Below, piece by piece: positions 1-5,773 of a DNA stretch of 11,783 bases. The notes under the pieces are model-generated. The model was not told the origin of the DNA, made no database searches, and worked only from the letters and a program-made list of their open reading frames with translations. The position numbers and the translations under genes are program-made. The stretch's first letter is position 1. Each line of letters opens with the position of its first letter. This DNA comes from Rikenellaceae bacterium (GTDB taxonomy: Bacteria; Bacteroidota; Bacteroidia; Bacteroidales; UBA932), in NCBI GenBank assembly GCA_900767375.1, contig CAAFYX010000010.1, forward strand, positions 1 to 11,783, in the 5' to 3' direction.

Positions 1-288
1 GGGAGGGGTGGTTGGAAACCAAGGGCCTCTGGGACAGGGTTGGTTTCCGGGATGGGCCACTGAGAGCTGTCAGGGAGGGATGGATGGAAACCAAGGGACG
101 TTGAGACGGGGTTGGTTTCCGGGAGGGGCCATTGAGAGGCGCCTGGGAGGGGTGGTTGGAAACCAAGGGACGTTGAGACGGGGTTGGTTTCCGGAATGGG
201 CTCTGCAGGCCATTATGCTGGGGTAATGTGGAAACCAACACCGTTATTAAGGCTGGCGGTTTTCATGATATGGCCTGGGAAGATTGGT
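1..288. repeat. 72-bp tandem repeat array with internal inverted repeats
   Basis: Units start at 1, 73, 145 and 217, a strict 72-bp period. The nonamer GGAAACCAA occurs at 14, 86, 158 and 230, each exactly 72 bp apart. In the first three units its exact reverse complement TTGGTTTCC follows at 40, 112 and 184, leaving a 17-nt loop, so each unit can fold into a 9-bp stem. Units 2 and 3 are nearly identical over their first 50 bases and then diverge. The fourth unit keeps the left arm, but its right arm (256-264) matches at only 6 of 9 positions in register, so it is decayed. The window opens at a unit boundary, so the array probably continues to the left. The reading frame through it is open only because 72 is a multiple of three. 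The function is unknown; a REP-like intergenic palindrome family is one possibility. Confidence 0.85.
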
Positions 289-320
289 GAGTGCAAAGAA
301 TCGACATATTCTTTGCACTC
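289..320. repeat. Perfect 13-bp palindromic hairpin A
   Basis: The arm at 289-301 is the exact reverse complement of 308-320, around a 6-nt loop (302-307). The stem core is TGCAAAGAA / TTCTTTGCA. No T-run follows on either strand, so it does not look like a standard intrinsic terminator. It begins exactly where a fifth 72-bp unit of the upstream array would start, and its partner hairpin B lies 72 bp further on. Confidence 0.8.
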
Positions 321-358
321 AGAGCGGAAATTAAGGGCGTTTGGATGAAATAATGTTT

Positions 359-394
359 GCGACTGCAAAGAAAGCGGCAATTCTTTGCAGTCGC
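359..394. repeat. Perfect 14-bp palindromic hairpin B
   Basis: The arm at 359-372 is the exact reverse complement of 381-394, around an 8-nt loop (373-380). It shares the TGCAAAGAA / TTCTTTGCA core with hairpin A and aligns to it without gaps at a 72-bp offset. The G-C pair at 291/318 of hairpin A is a C-G pair at 363/390 here, so pairing is kept while sequence changes. No T-run follows on either strand. The two are probably copies of one repeated palindrome family. Confidence 0.8.
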
Positions 395-427
395 GAATCG
401 GGGGAGACAGCCGAAAGTTCGGACATG

Positions 428-529
428 CTAGAATCTGAAGCAGACACCGATGAGCCGTCCTCGGGCGGAGGCTTTCCCGGCGGAAAGGAGTGCCAATATG
501 CAAATTGCGATCACTGCGATTTTTTTCAT
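428..529 (-). CDS. Possible small secreted peptide or truncated exported-protein remnant
   Basis: This is a 33-codon frame not supported by any recognised family. Residues 1-22 have the form of a type I signal peptide: a MKK start, a hydrophobic run of Ile, Val, Ala and Leu, then an ASA cleavage site followed by Arg-Gly. Only about eleven residues would remain after cleavage. On the minus strand a TACTTTTG box (plus-strand 553-560) fits the Bacteroidota -7 consensus TAnnTTTG and lies about 23 bases before the ATG, but no -33 TTTG is visible at the expected distance. It is divergent from feoB. The frame ends just before hairpin B. It could be a real short exported peptide, the stump of a gene cut off by the neighbouring repeats, or chance; overlapping frames on the plus strand are less convincing. 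Confidence 0.3.
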   Translation of the reverse strand: MKKIAVIAICILALLSAGKASARGRLIGVCFRF

Positions 530-621
530 GGCTGTGATGTTATTTGCTGCAACAAAAGTAAAATTTATTCCTGATTCACATTTTTTGCCATTGTGATGGG
601 TGATATTGTAGTGGAATGCAT

Positions 622-629
622 TAATTTTG
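622..629 (+). promoter_or_regulatory. Candidate -7 box for feoB
   Basis: TAATTTTG matches the Bacteroidota -7 consensus TAnnTTTG and lies 18 bases before the feoB ATG. No good TTTG is found 19-21 bases upstream, so only half of the promoter is convincing. No Fur-like operator was recognised by eye. Confidence 0.4.
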
Positions 630-647
630 CGGTAGTAAACGCCGATT

Positions 648-2648
648 ATGAACTGTGAAGGAAAATGCGCGGGATGTCCGCTGGCCTCGGGAAATGCACT
701 TGTACGCAAGTGCATCCACGTGGACGTCATCGGAGACGCCCTCCCGTCAAGCCTTCTCAGGACCGGCGCGGACAGAAGCGCCGTCATCGTCCATAAAGGA
801 TATGCCATCCGTTTCGTGGACTATACCGGGGACGACTGGCATATCGGGCGCAAGCTCGTCGAAAGCAGGCAGGACCTGGTCCTGAACACTGTGGATTCCA
901 CGAATCTGGAGGACAGGCTCAGGCTTGCGACCAGGCTCATCGACATGAACCTCAAGGTAGTGATGGCCTTCACCAGGTACGACGAGCTGCTTAAGACGGA
1001 CCATTCCCTTGACTACAAGACTCTGGGAGGCCTGTTCGGCTTCCCGGCCGCTGCCATTTCCGGGGAGAGCGAGGAGGATTTCAGCCGTTTGCTTTCACTC
1101 ATCGTGGAGACTTATGAGAAGCCTTCCTCCGAGTTCCGCCACATCCACGTCCCTTATGGAAAGGACGTCGATGAGGCCATCGACCAGATCACCGGGGAGA
1201 TAGCGAACTTCCCTGCGCTGAACGTCATCCACGACCGGTACATAGCAGTGCGCCTGCTCGAGGACCCGACCTATGTCACTTCCAATTTCCTCAATTTCGA
1301 GAACGGTGACAGGATTTCCGACATCGCCGCAAAGGCGTCGAAAGCATTGACCAAGGAACTGGGCGAATCGCCTGAGGACCTTATCCGCCGGGCGCGCCAC
1401 GGTTACATCCACGGTGCCCTCCAGGAGACGCTCACCCACAGCCGGGACAATTCCGACCATACCCTCCTCCAGAAGATCGACTCGCTGCTGACGAGCCGCT
1501 GGCTGGGATTCCCGCTGATGATAATTATCCTTCTGCTGGTCTTTGAAGCTACCTTCGCCCTCGGGGCACATCCTCAGAGGTGGATTGAAAACGGGGTGGA
1601 TGCCCTTGGAGGCTGGCTGCGGGGATGCTTGGAGCAGGGCTGGCTGTCCAGTATGCTGGTGGATGGAATTGTCCAGGGAGTGGGCGCTGTGCTCGCTTTC
1701 CTTCCGAACATCATCATACTGTTCTTCTTCCTGTCACTTCTGGAGGATACCGGATATATGGCCCGTGCAGCGTTCCTTATGGACAAGATCATGCACCGCA
1801 TAGGCCTGCACGGGCGCTCGTTCGTTCCGATGCTCATCGGATTCGGCTGCAACGTTCCGGCCATTATGGCGGCGCGGGCCATCGATGACCGCAAGGACCG
1901 CACGCTGACGATGCTGATGATTCCGTTCATGTCCTGCTCCGCCAGGCTGCCGGTCTATCTGCTGTTCGTCTCAGCCTTCTTTGCGAAGCGGAAGGCGCTG
2001 GTGATGATTGTCCTGTACGCAACGAGCATTGCCCTTTCCATACTGTTTGCCTTTGTGATGAAGCACACGCGCTGGTTCCGGAAGGAGCAGGACGACTATG
2101 TCTCCGAGCTTCCGGCATTCCGCCGTCCTACCTGGAGAAACACCGGCCTGCATATCTGGGAGAGGGTTTCCGACTATCTGAAGAAGATTTCCACGGTCAT
2201 CCTGGCGGCTTCGGTTGTCATCTGGGCGCTGGAGTATTTCCCGGCGGGGAAGACTAACGGGGGAGAGCTGAAGGAGGAGTCGTACCTGGCGATGGTCGGG
2301 CGCAAGGTGGAGCCCGTGATGGCTCCGCTCGGTTTCGACTGGAAGATGAACGTCTGCCTGCTTACCGGCCTTCCTGCCAAGGAAGCCATTGTCAGTACGA
2401 TGGGCATCCTCTATCACACCGACGACGAGGGCTCGCTGGCAGAGGTCATGCGCAGCGATCCGGGCATCACTCCGGCGGTGGCCTGGGCGTTCATGCTGTT
2501 CGTGCTGCTGTATTTCCCTTGCATCGCCACGGTCGCGACGCTGAAGCGCGAAATAGGCGGAGACTGGGCGGCATTCACTGTCGTCCACTCGCTGGTGCTG
2601 GCCTGGGTGGTGGCTTTCCTTGTATTTCAGATAGGGTCTTTGCTCTAG
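648..2648 (+). CDS. feoB: Ferrous iron transport protein B with degenerate GTPase domain
   Basis: This is an inner-membrane Fe(II) uptake permease of 666 residues. The start is forced, because an in-frame TAA lies at 636-638. The membrane part carries the family hallmarks: LLEDTGYMARAAF (364-376), FGCNVPAIMA (399-408), MSCSARLPVY (428-437), GLPAKEA (574-580) and YFPCIAT (622-628), including the conserved cysteines C401 and C430. Residues about 70-205 still align with the Bacteroidales G domain and its helical follow-on (VDSTNLED, YDELLKT, RHIHVPYG). However, the P-loop GNPNxGK[ST] is replaced by a sequence around GDALPSSLL (29-37) with no lysine, the switch I region is shortened, G3 DxPG reads DYTG (58-61), and G4 NxxD reads TRYD (109-112). 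GTP binding is therefore doubtful. The N-terminus has Cys3, Cys7 and Cys10 in a C-x3-C-x2-C spacing. There is no FeoA domain or feoA gene in the window, whereas Bacteroidales FeoB is often fused to FeoA. No frameshift is seen. Confidence 0.93.
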   Translation: MNCEGKCAGCPLASGNALVRKCIHVDVIGDALPSSLLRTGADRSAVIVHKGYAIRFVDYTGDDWHIGRKLVESRQDLVLNTVDSTNLEDRLRLATRLIDMNLKVVMAFTRYDELLKTDHSLDYKTLGGLFGFPAAAISGESEEDFSRLLSLIVETYEKPSSEFRHIHVPYGKDVDEAIDQITGEIANFPALNVIHDRYIAVRLLEDPTYVTSNFLNFENGDRISDIAAKASKALTKELGESPEDLIRRARHGYIHGALQETLTHSRDNSDHTLLQKIDSLLTSRWLGFPLMIIILLLVFEATFALGAHPQRWIENGVDALGGWLRGCLEQGWLSSMLVDGIVQGVGAVLAFLPNIIILFFFLSLLEDTGYMARAAFLMDKIMHRIGLHGRSFVPMLIGFGCNVPAIMAARAIDDRKDRTLTMLMIPFMSCSARLPVYLLFVSAFFAKRKALVMIVLYATSIALSILFAFVMKHTRWFRKEQDDYVSELPAFRRPTWRNTGLHIWERVSDYLKKISTVILAASVVIWALEYFPAGKTNGGELKEESYLAMVGRKVEPVMAPLGFDWKMNVCLLTGLPAKEAIVSTMGILYHTDDEGSLAEVMRSDPGITPAVAWAFMLFVLLYFPCIATVATLKREIGGDWAAFTVVHSLVLAWVVAFLVFQIGSLL

Positions 2649-3142
2649 ACGAGCCCGTCAGGAAGATCCAGGACCATTTCTTCGTTCTCTGGATCCATTG
2701 ACATGATGAAGTCTTCGTGAAGAGGGACCATAGCCTCTCCGTTTACAGTATCCACATACAGGCAGGGATTACCGGGGATGTCTTCGCATCCGCTCACTTC
2801 GCCCACCTTGTCATCGCGGTTGAAGACTGTCCAGCCGATGAAGTCGTCGAGGGACATTTCATCGTCGTCCTCGTATCCTTCTATGGTATCCTCTTCGGCG
2901 AATACTGCGCGGCCCACGATTTCCTCCGCATCTTCGAGAGTGCATATGTCAGTCAGAGTGACTATGGCCTTGTCGTGGCCCTTGCGGGCGAATGAGTCAA
3001 TAAAAAACGGAACCGGCAGTCCATCGAAATGGATGAACACCGGTTCCTTAAGATTGATGTCGTCGGGCATTACGTCGCGGAATCCCAGAAGGACCGCGCC
3101 TTCAGTGCCGTTGGACTTCAGGACCTTGGCAATCTGAAGCAT
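2645..3142 (-). CDS. rimM: 16S rRNA processing / 30S maturation protein RimM
   Basis: This is a cytoplasmic assembly factor that binds S19 and helps mature the head of the 30S subunit. Its 165 residues have the usual length and two-domain form: an N-terminal beta-barrel with the G-T-E-G-A-V motif near residues 12-17 (family form HGxxGE), and a C-terminal PRC-barrel starting around LDDFIGWTVF, with a VPLHEDFI segment and ending in DLPDGLV (family form PEGLL). A strongly acidic linker (about residues 84-98) joins them. The start codon overlaps the rpsP stop by one base (TAATG), which points to translational coupling and one transcript with rpsP. The stop codon overlaps the feoB stop on the other strand. 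No trmD or rplS follows, unlike the rpsP-rimM-trmD-rplS operon of E. coli. Confidence 0.93.
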   Translation of the reverse strand: MLQIAKVLKSNGTEGAVLLGFRDVMPDDINLKEPVFIHFDGLPVPFFIDSFARKGHDKAIVTLTDICTLEDAEEIVGRAVFAEEDTIEGYEDDDEMSLDDFIGWTVFNRDDKVGEVSGCEDIPGNPCLYVDTVNGEAMVPLHEDFIMSMDPENEEMVLDLPDGLV

Positions 3143-3690
3143 TATGCCTCGGCAGGAGTTTCCTCAGCCTGCTCCTCTGCAGCAGCAGCGGCAGCCTCTT
3201 CAGCAGCCTTTGCGGCAGCAGCGGCCTCAGCTTCAGCCTTCTTCTTAGCGATAGCCTCAGCTCTCTCCTGGTTTACCTTGGCCTCAGCTTCAGCGGCAGC
3301 CTTTGCCTTTGCAGCAGCGTCCTTGCTCAGACCCTGCTTCTTGGCAGCGACCTTGGCGTCTTTCTCAGCCTTCCAGTCTGCATACTTCTTGTCAGCCTGC
3401 TCCTGTGTGAGAGCTCCCTTGGCTACACCGCCGTCGAGGTGGTGGCGAAGGAGGACACCCTCGTAAGAGAGGATGCGGCGTGCGGTGAGAGTAGGTTCTG
3501 CACCGACCTTGAGCCATGCAAGTGCCTTGTCAGCATCGAGAACGATGGTGGCAGGGTTCGTGTTAGGGTTGTAAGAGCCGATCTGCTCGATGAAACGACC
3601 GTCACGTGGTGAACGTGAGTCAGCCACTACAATGTGGAAGAATGCAAAATTCTTCTTTCCGTGGCGCTGTAAACGAATTTTAACAGCCAT
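3142..3690 (-). CDS. rpsP: 30S ribosomal protein S16 with long Ala/Lys/Glu-rich C-terminal tail
   Basis: This is a primary structural protein of the small ribosomal subunit. Residues 1-85 hold the complete S16 fold: MAVKIRLQRHGKKNFAFFHIVVADSR at the start, then GRFIEQIGSYNP, and the segment ALAWLKVGAEPT that binds 16S rRNA. Bacterial S16 is commonly about 80-90 residues; this one is 182. Residues about 95-182 are rich in Ala, Lys and Glu, first basic (AEKDAKVAAKKQG), then alternating, then acidic (EEQAEETPAEA). This would form a long charged helix. Such tails are known in Bacteroidota S16, so it is not an error. The gene is the first of a two-gene operon with rimM and has a clear promoter about 60 bases upstream of its ATG. 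Confidence 0.95.
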   Translation of the reverse strand: MAVKIRLQRHGKKNFAFFHIVVADSRSPRDGRFIEQIGSYNPNTNPATIVLDADKALAWLKVGAEPTLTARRILSYEGVLLRHHLDGGVAKGALTQEQADKKYADWKAEKDAKVAAKKQGLSKDAAAKAKAAAEAEAKVNQERAEAIAKKKAEAEAAAAAKAAEEAAAAAAEEQAEETPAEA

Positions 3691-3726
3691 TGTGAATCTG
3701 TTTTAAAAAAGTTTGTAACCTTGAAC

Positions 3727-3745
3727 CTTTCCTACCCGAGGAAAG
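3727..3745 (-). promoter_or_regulatory. 7-bp hairpin at the 5' end of the rpsP leader
   Basis: CTTTCCT (3727-3733) is the exact reverse complement of AGGAAAG (3739-3745), with a 5-nt loop. Given the -7 box at 3752-3759, transcription of rpsP should start close to 3745, so the hairpin would sit at the very 5' end of the roughly 55-nt leader. It could protect the mRNA or take part in ribosomal-protein autoregulation. It is not matched to any known leader. Confidence 0.4.
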
Positions 3746-3751
3746 TGACCG

Positions 3752-3781
3752 CAAAGTTACTGAAAATTATTATATTTGCAA
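3752..3781 (-). promoter_or_regulatory. Promoter of rpsP-rimM
   Basis: Read on the minus strand, TTG (3781-3779), a 19-base spacer and TAACTTTG (3759-3752) match the Bacteroidota primary-sigma promoter (TTTG or TTG, N19, TAnnTTTG). The predicted start lies near 3745, giving a leader of about 55 bases before the rpsP ATG. Confidence 0.75.
3771..3778 (+). promoter_or_regulatory. -7 box of the pncA-pncB promoter
   Basis: TATATTTG matches TAnnTTTG and lies 28 bases before the pncA ATG, giving a leader of about 20 bases. There is no clear -33 TTTG at the expected distance. The box lies wholly inside the spacer of the divergent rpsP promoter, so the two promoters overlap. Confidence 0.6.
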
Positions 3782-3806
3782 GGCTTTTAGCTCAAACACT
3801 CTTATT

Positions 3807-4349
3807 ATGAGAACTTTGATTATTGTTGACCTTCAGAAGGATTTCTACGATCCGTCAGGCTCCCTGTATGTAAACGGGGCCGAATCCATACCGGCAAAGG
3901 TCGCCGGGCTCATACCTCATTTTGACAATATCTACTTCACCCTTGACTGGCATCCGCTGAACCACTGCTCGTTCACCCGCAACGGCGGCATCTGGCCGGT
4001 CCACTGCCTCAAGTACAGCTGGGGCGCATCGCTCCCGACAGAGGTCCTGAACGCTGTGGACGCCTCCAGGCAGACGGTGTCATATTACCACAAGGGCGAC
4101 CGCTCCTATGAGGAGGAGTACGGAGCCTACAAGAACATCACCGACAACCAGCTCGTCCGCTTGCGCGGCAGCGAGGAAATAGAGATAGTCGGCCTCTGCG
4201 GCGACTACTGCGTCAAGGAGACCGGCAAGAGGCTCCTCGAGCTGGGCCTGAAGGACAATATCGTGTTCAATACCGACTGCATCCTCTCCATCGACGGGGG
4301 AGCCGCTTTCGATGCGTTCATCAAGGAAAACAATCTCAAGACGAAATGA
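3807..4349 (+). CDS. pncA: Nicotinamidase (isochorismatase-like hydrolase)
   Basis: This cytoplasmic enzyme hydrolyses nicotinamide to nicotinate and ammonia, the first step of the deamidating NAD salvage route. The 180-residue protein shows the catalytic triad of the family: Asp8 (IIVDLQKDF), Lys96 (YYHKGD) and the nucleophile Cys135 (GLCGDYCV). The metal ligands are Asp47, His49 and His53 (TLDWHPLNH), followed by the WPVHC signature at 63-67. The stretch after Lys96 reads RSYEEEYGAY, where the family usually has a Asp/Ser-rich Asp-x-Tyr-Ser-x-Phe segment; this is a mild departure. The stop overlaps the pncB start by four bases (ATGA), so the two are translationally coupled. The neighbouring NaPRTase strongly supports nicotinamide rather than isochorismate as substrate. 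Confidence 0.92.
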   Translation: MRTLIIVDLQKDFYDPSGSLYVNGAESIPAKVAGLIPHFDNIYFTLDWHPLNHCSFTRNGGIWPVHCLKYSWGASLPTEVLNAVDASRQTVSYYHKGDRSYEEEYGAYKNITDNQLVRLRGSEEIEIVGLCGDYCVKETGKRLLELGLKDNIVFNTDCILSIDGGAAFDAFIKENNLKTK

Positions 4350-5542
4350 AACAGATAGTAACCCATTTCACTGATAACGACCTGTACACATTCACCTGTC
4401 AGTATTACATCCTCGAGCAGTATCCGCGCGCCGAGGTGGAGTATTCGTTCTTCGACAGGAACGCCACAGTCTATCCCAAGGGATTCGCGAATCTCCTCCA
4501 GGAGCAGATAAACGGCATGGCTGACGTGGTCATCACCGATGAGGAGGTCACCTATATGAGGGACACCTGCTATTTCCTTCCTCTGTGGTACTTCACTTTC
4601 CTCAAGGGTTACCGTTTCAATCCCAAGGAGGTTATGATATCCCAGGATGAGGAGGGCCATCTGGACATCACCGTCCGTGGAAAATGGTTCTCCACCATCA
4701 TGTGGGAGATGCCTATCCTTTCGTCCATCTCCGAGCTTATGCACACCCTCAGCGGTGACATCGACTCCTACGATGCCGGACTGGAGAAGGAGCGCGCCCG
4801 CCGCAAGGCCGTCCAGATCTTCGAGAACGGCCTGACCTTCGGTGACATGGGTACACGCCGCCGCCTGTCCTTCGACCATCAGGAGATGGTTGTGAGCGTA
4901 ATGAAGGAAGTCTACGAGTCCCAGAAATGGCCGGGAGTGTTCACCGGAACCTCCAACGTCTGGCTCGCAATGAAGCACGGAACCAAGTGCCTCGGAACCA
5001 TGTCCCACCAGCTCATCTCCTTCGAGGAGACCGTCAGCGGAGTCTTCGAGTGCAACTTCAACGTGATGAAGAAGTTCTCCGACGTCTATGACGGCGACAA
5101 CGGAATCTACCTCTACGACTGCTTCGGCGACAAGGTGTTCTTCAACAACCTCTCCAAGCGCATGGCCATGATGTACAAGGGCCTGCGCGTGGACAGCGGC
5201 AACGAGGAGGAGCAGACGGAGAAGATCATCGCCAAATACAAGTCCCTCGGCATCGACCCTGCCACCAAGCAGGTCTGCTACAGCAACGGCCTGAACATCG
5301 ACCGCGCCGTGGAGATCCATAAATATGTCAATGGCCGCGTGCAGGACTCCTACGGAGTCGGCACTTTCCTGACCTGCGACGTGACCGGCTGCGAGCCGAT
5401 GAACATTGTCGTCAAGCTCACCAGGGGCCGCATCACCGAACTCCGCGAGTGGCACGACTGCGTGAAGCTGTCCTGCGACAAGGGAAAGACCCTGGGAAAT
5501 CCTGATAAATGCGCCTACCTTCTCTCCGTAGTGGGGGACTAG
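4346..5542 (+). CDS. pncB: Nicotinate phosphoribosyltransferase
   Basis: This cytoplasmic enzyme joins nicotinate and PRPP to give nicotinate mononucleotide, using ATP through a phosphohistidine intermediate. It takes the product of the upstream PncA. The length (398 residues) matches the PncB type found in enterobacteria and Bacteroidales. Motifs include FTDNDLYTFTCQY at the N-terminus (8-20), GTRRRLSF (169-176), GTSNV (201-205), GTMSHQ (217-222) with His221 as the likely phosphorylated histidine, and RVDSGN (281-286) for PRPP binding. The usual E after this histidine (GTMAHE) is Q here. The ORF overlaps the pncA stop by four bases. No hairpin terminator follows; the next 100 bases carry the tRNA promoter. 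Confidence 0.95.
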   Translation: MKQIVTHFTDNDLYTFTCQYYILEQYPRAEVEYSFFDRNATVYPKGFANLLQEQINGMADVVITDEEVTYMRDTCYFLPLWYFTFLKGYRFNPKEVMISQDEEGHLDITVRGKWFSTIMWEMPILSSISELMHTLSGDIDSYDAGLEKERARRKAVQIFENGLTFGDMGTRRRLSFDHQEMVVSVMKEVYESQKWPGVFTGTSNVWLAMKHGTKCLGTMSHQLISFEETVSGVFECNFNVMKKFSDVYDGDNGIYLYDCFGDKVFFNNLSKRMAMMYKGLRVDSGNEEEQTEKIIAKYKSLGIDPATKQVCYSNGLNIDRAVEIHKYVNGRVQDSYGVGTFLTCDVTGCEPMNIVVKLTRGRITELREWHDCVKLSCDKGKTLGNPDKCAYLLSVVGD

Positions 5543-5573
5543 GCGCAATAAAAGCGGATTTTCTCAAAAAAAA

Positions 5574-5604
5574 TTTGCGATTACAAAAATTCAGCGTATA
5601 TTTG
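5574..5604 (+). promoter_or_regulatory. Promoter of the tRNA-Leu gene
   Basis: TTTG at 5574-5577, a 19-base spacer and TATATTTG at 5597-5604 make a full match to the Bacteroidota primary-sigma consensus. Transcription should begin near 5610, about 27 bases before the mature tRNA 5' end. Confidence 0.8.
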
Positions 5605-5636
5605 CAATCCCAAAACCAAACAAGGTCTACAAAACT

Positions 5637-5719
5637 GCGGTAGTGGTGAAATGGTAGACACGCTACTTTGAGGGGGTAGTGCCCGTTGGGGTGTGTGAGT
5701 TCGACTCTCACCTACCGCA
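5637..5719 (+). tRNA. tRNA-Leu (anticodon GAG)
   Basis: The acceptor stem pairs GCGGTAG (5637-5643) with CTACCGC (5712-5718) perfectly, with discriminator A at 5719. The anticodon stem is CTACT/GGTAG (5663-5667 with 5675-5679, one T-G wobble) around loop TTGAGGG, with anticodon GAG at 5670-5672, which reads CUC and CUU leucine codons. A long variable arm (5680-5694) can pair CCC with GGG, as expected for a class II tRNA. The T arm is GTGAG/CTCAC around TTCGACT. The bases after the discriminator read CAA, so the CCA end is not encoded and must be added after transcription. It has its own promoter and a downstream hairpin. Confidence 0.95.
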
Positions 5720-5720
5720 C

Positions 5721-5750
5721 AAGAAGCCCGGAGATTTCTCCGGGCTTCTT
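5721..5750. terminator. Strong hairpin terminator after tRNA-Leu, possibly bidirectional
   Basis: AAGAAGCCCGGAGA (5721-5734) is the exact reverse complement of 5737-5750, giving a GC-rich stem of up to 14 bp. On the plus strand the tail continues TTCTTTCGTT, T-rich but interrupted. It sits two bases past the tRNA and 24 bases past the end of the minus-strand esterase gene, so it may stop transcripts from both sides. Confidence 0.75.
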
Positions 5751-5773
5751 TCGTTGTAGTATGTTTCCTCCGA

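Noticed and set aside
14..194. CRISPR-like array: 37-bp elements with a dyad, separated by 35-bp stretches
   Set aside because: The supposed spacers are related to each other (about 27 of 35 bases match between the first two), so whole 72-bp units repeat; no cas gene is present.
1..226. Open frame encoding a 24-residue repeated peptide (GNQGTLRRGWFP type)
   Set aside because: The frame is open because the DNA unit is a multiple of three; no signal, start context or recognised domain was seen, and the DNA inverted repeats explain the pattern better.
289..394. The two hairpins as intrinsic terminators
   Set aside because: Neither is followed by a T-run on either strand and there is no convincing gene ending next to them, except possibly the small minus-strand frame.
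1..432. Integron attC sites
   Set aside because: The dyads lack GTTRRRY / RYYYAAC core sites, no cassette genes lie between them and no integrase is seen.
341..574. Cys-rich 77-residue plus-strand frame upstream of feoB
   Set aside because: It begins before and reads straight through perfect hairpin B, has no family resemblance, and conflicts with the better-formed minus-strand signal peptide frame.
498..596. 32-residue hydrophobic plus-strand frame behind a GGAAAGGAG sequence
   Set aside because: The Shine-Dalgarno-like match means little in Bacteroidota, no promoter box was found for it, and it is largely antisense to the signal-peptide frame at 428-529.
4205..5548. Long minus-strand open frame (447 codons) opposite pncB, and a 509-codon plus-strand frame at 6113-7642
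   Set aside because: Both are antisense shadows of well-supported genes (pncB and two esterases) caused by GC-rich codon use; their translations show no recognisable domain.
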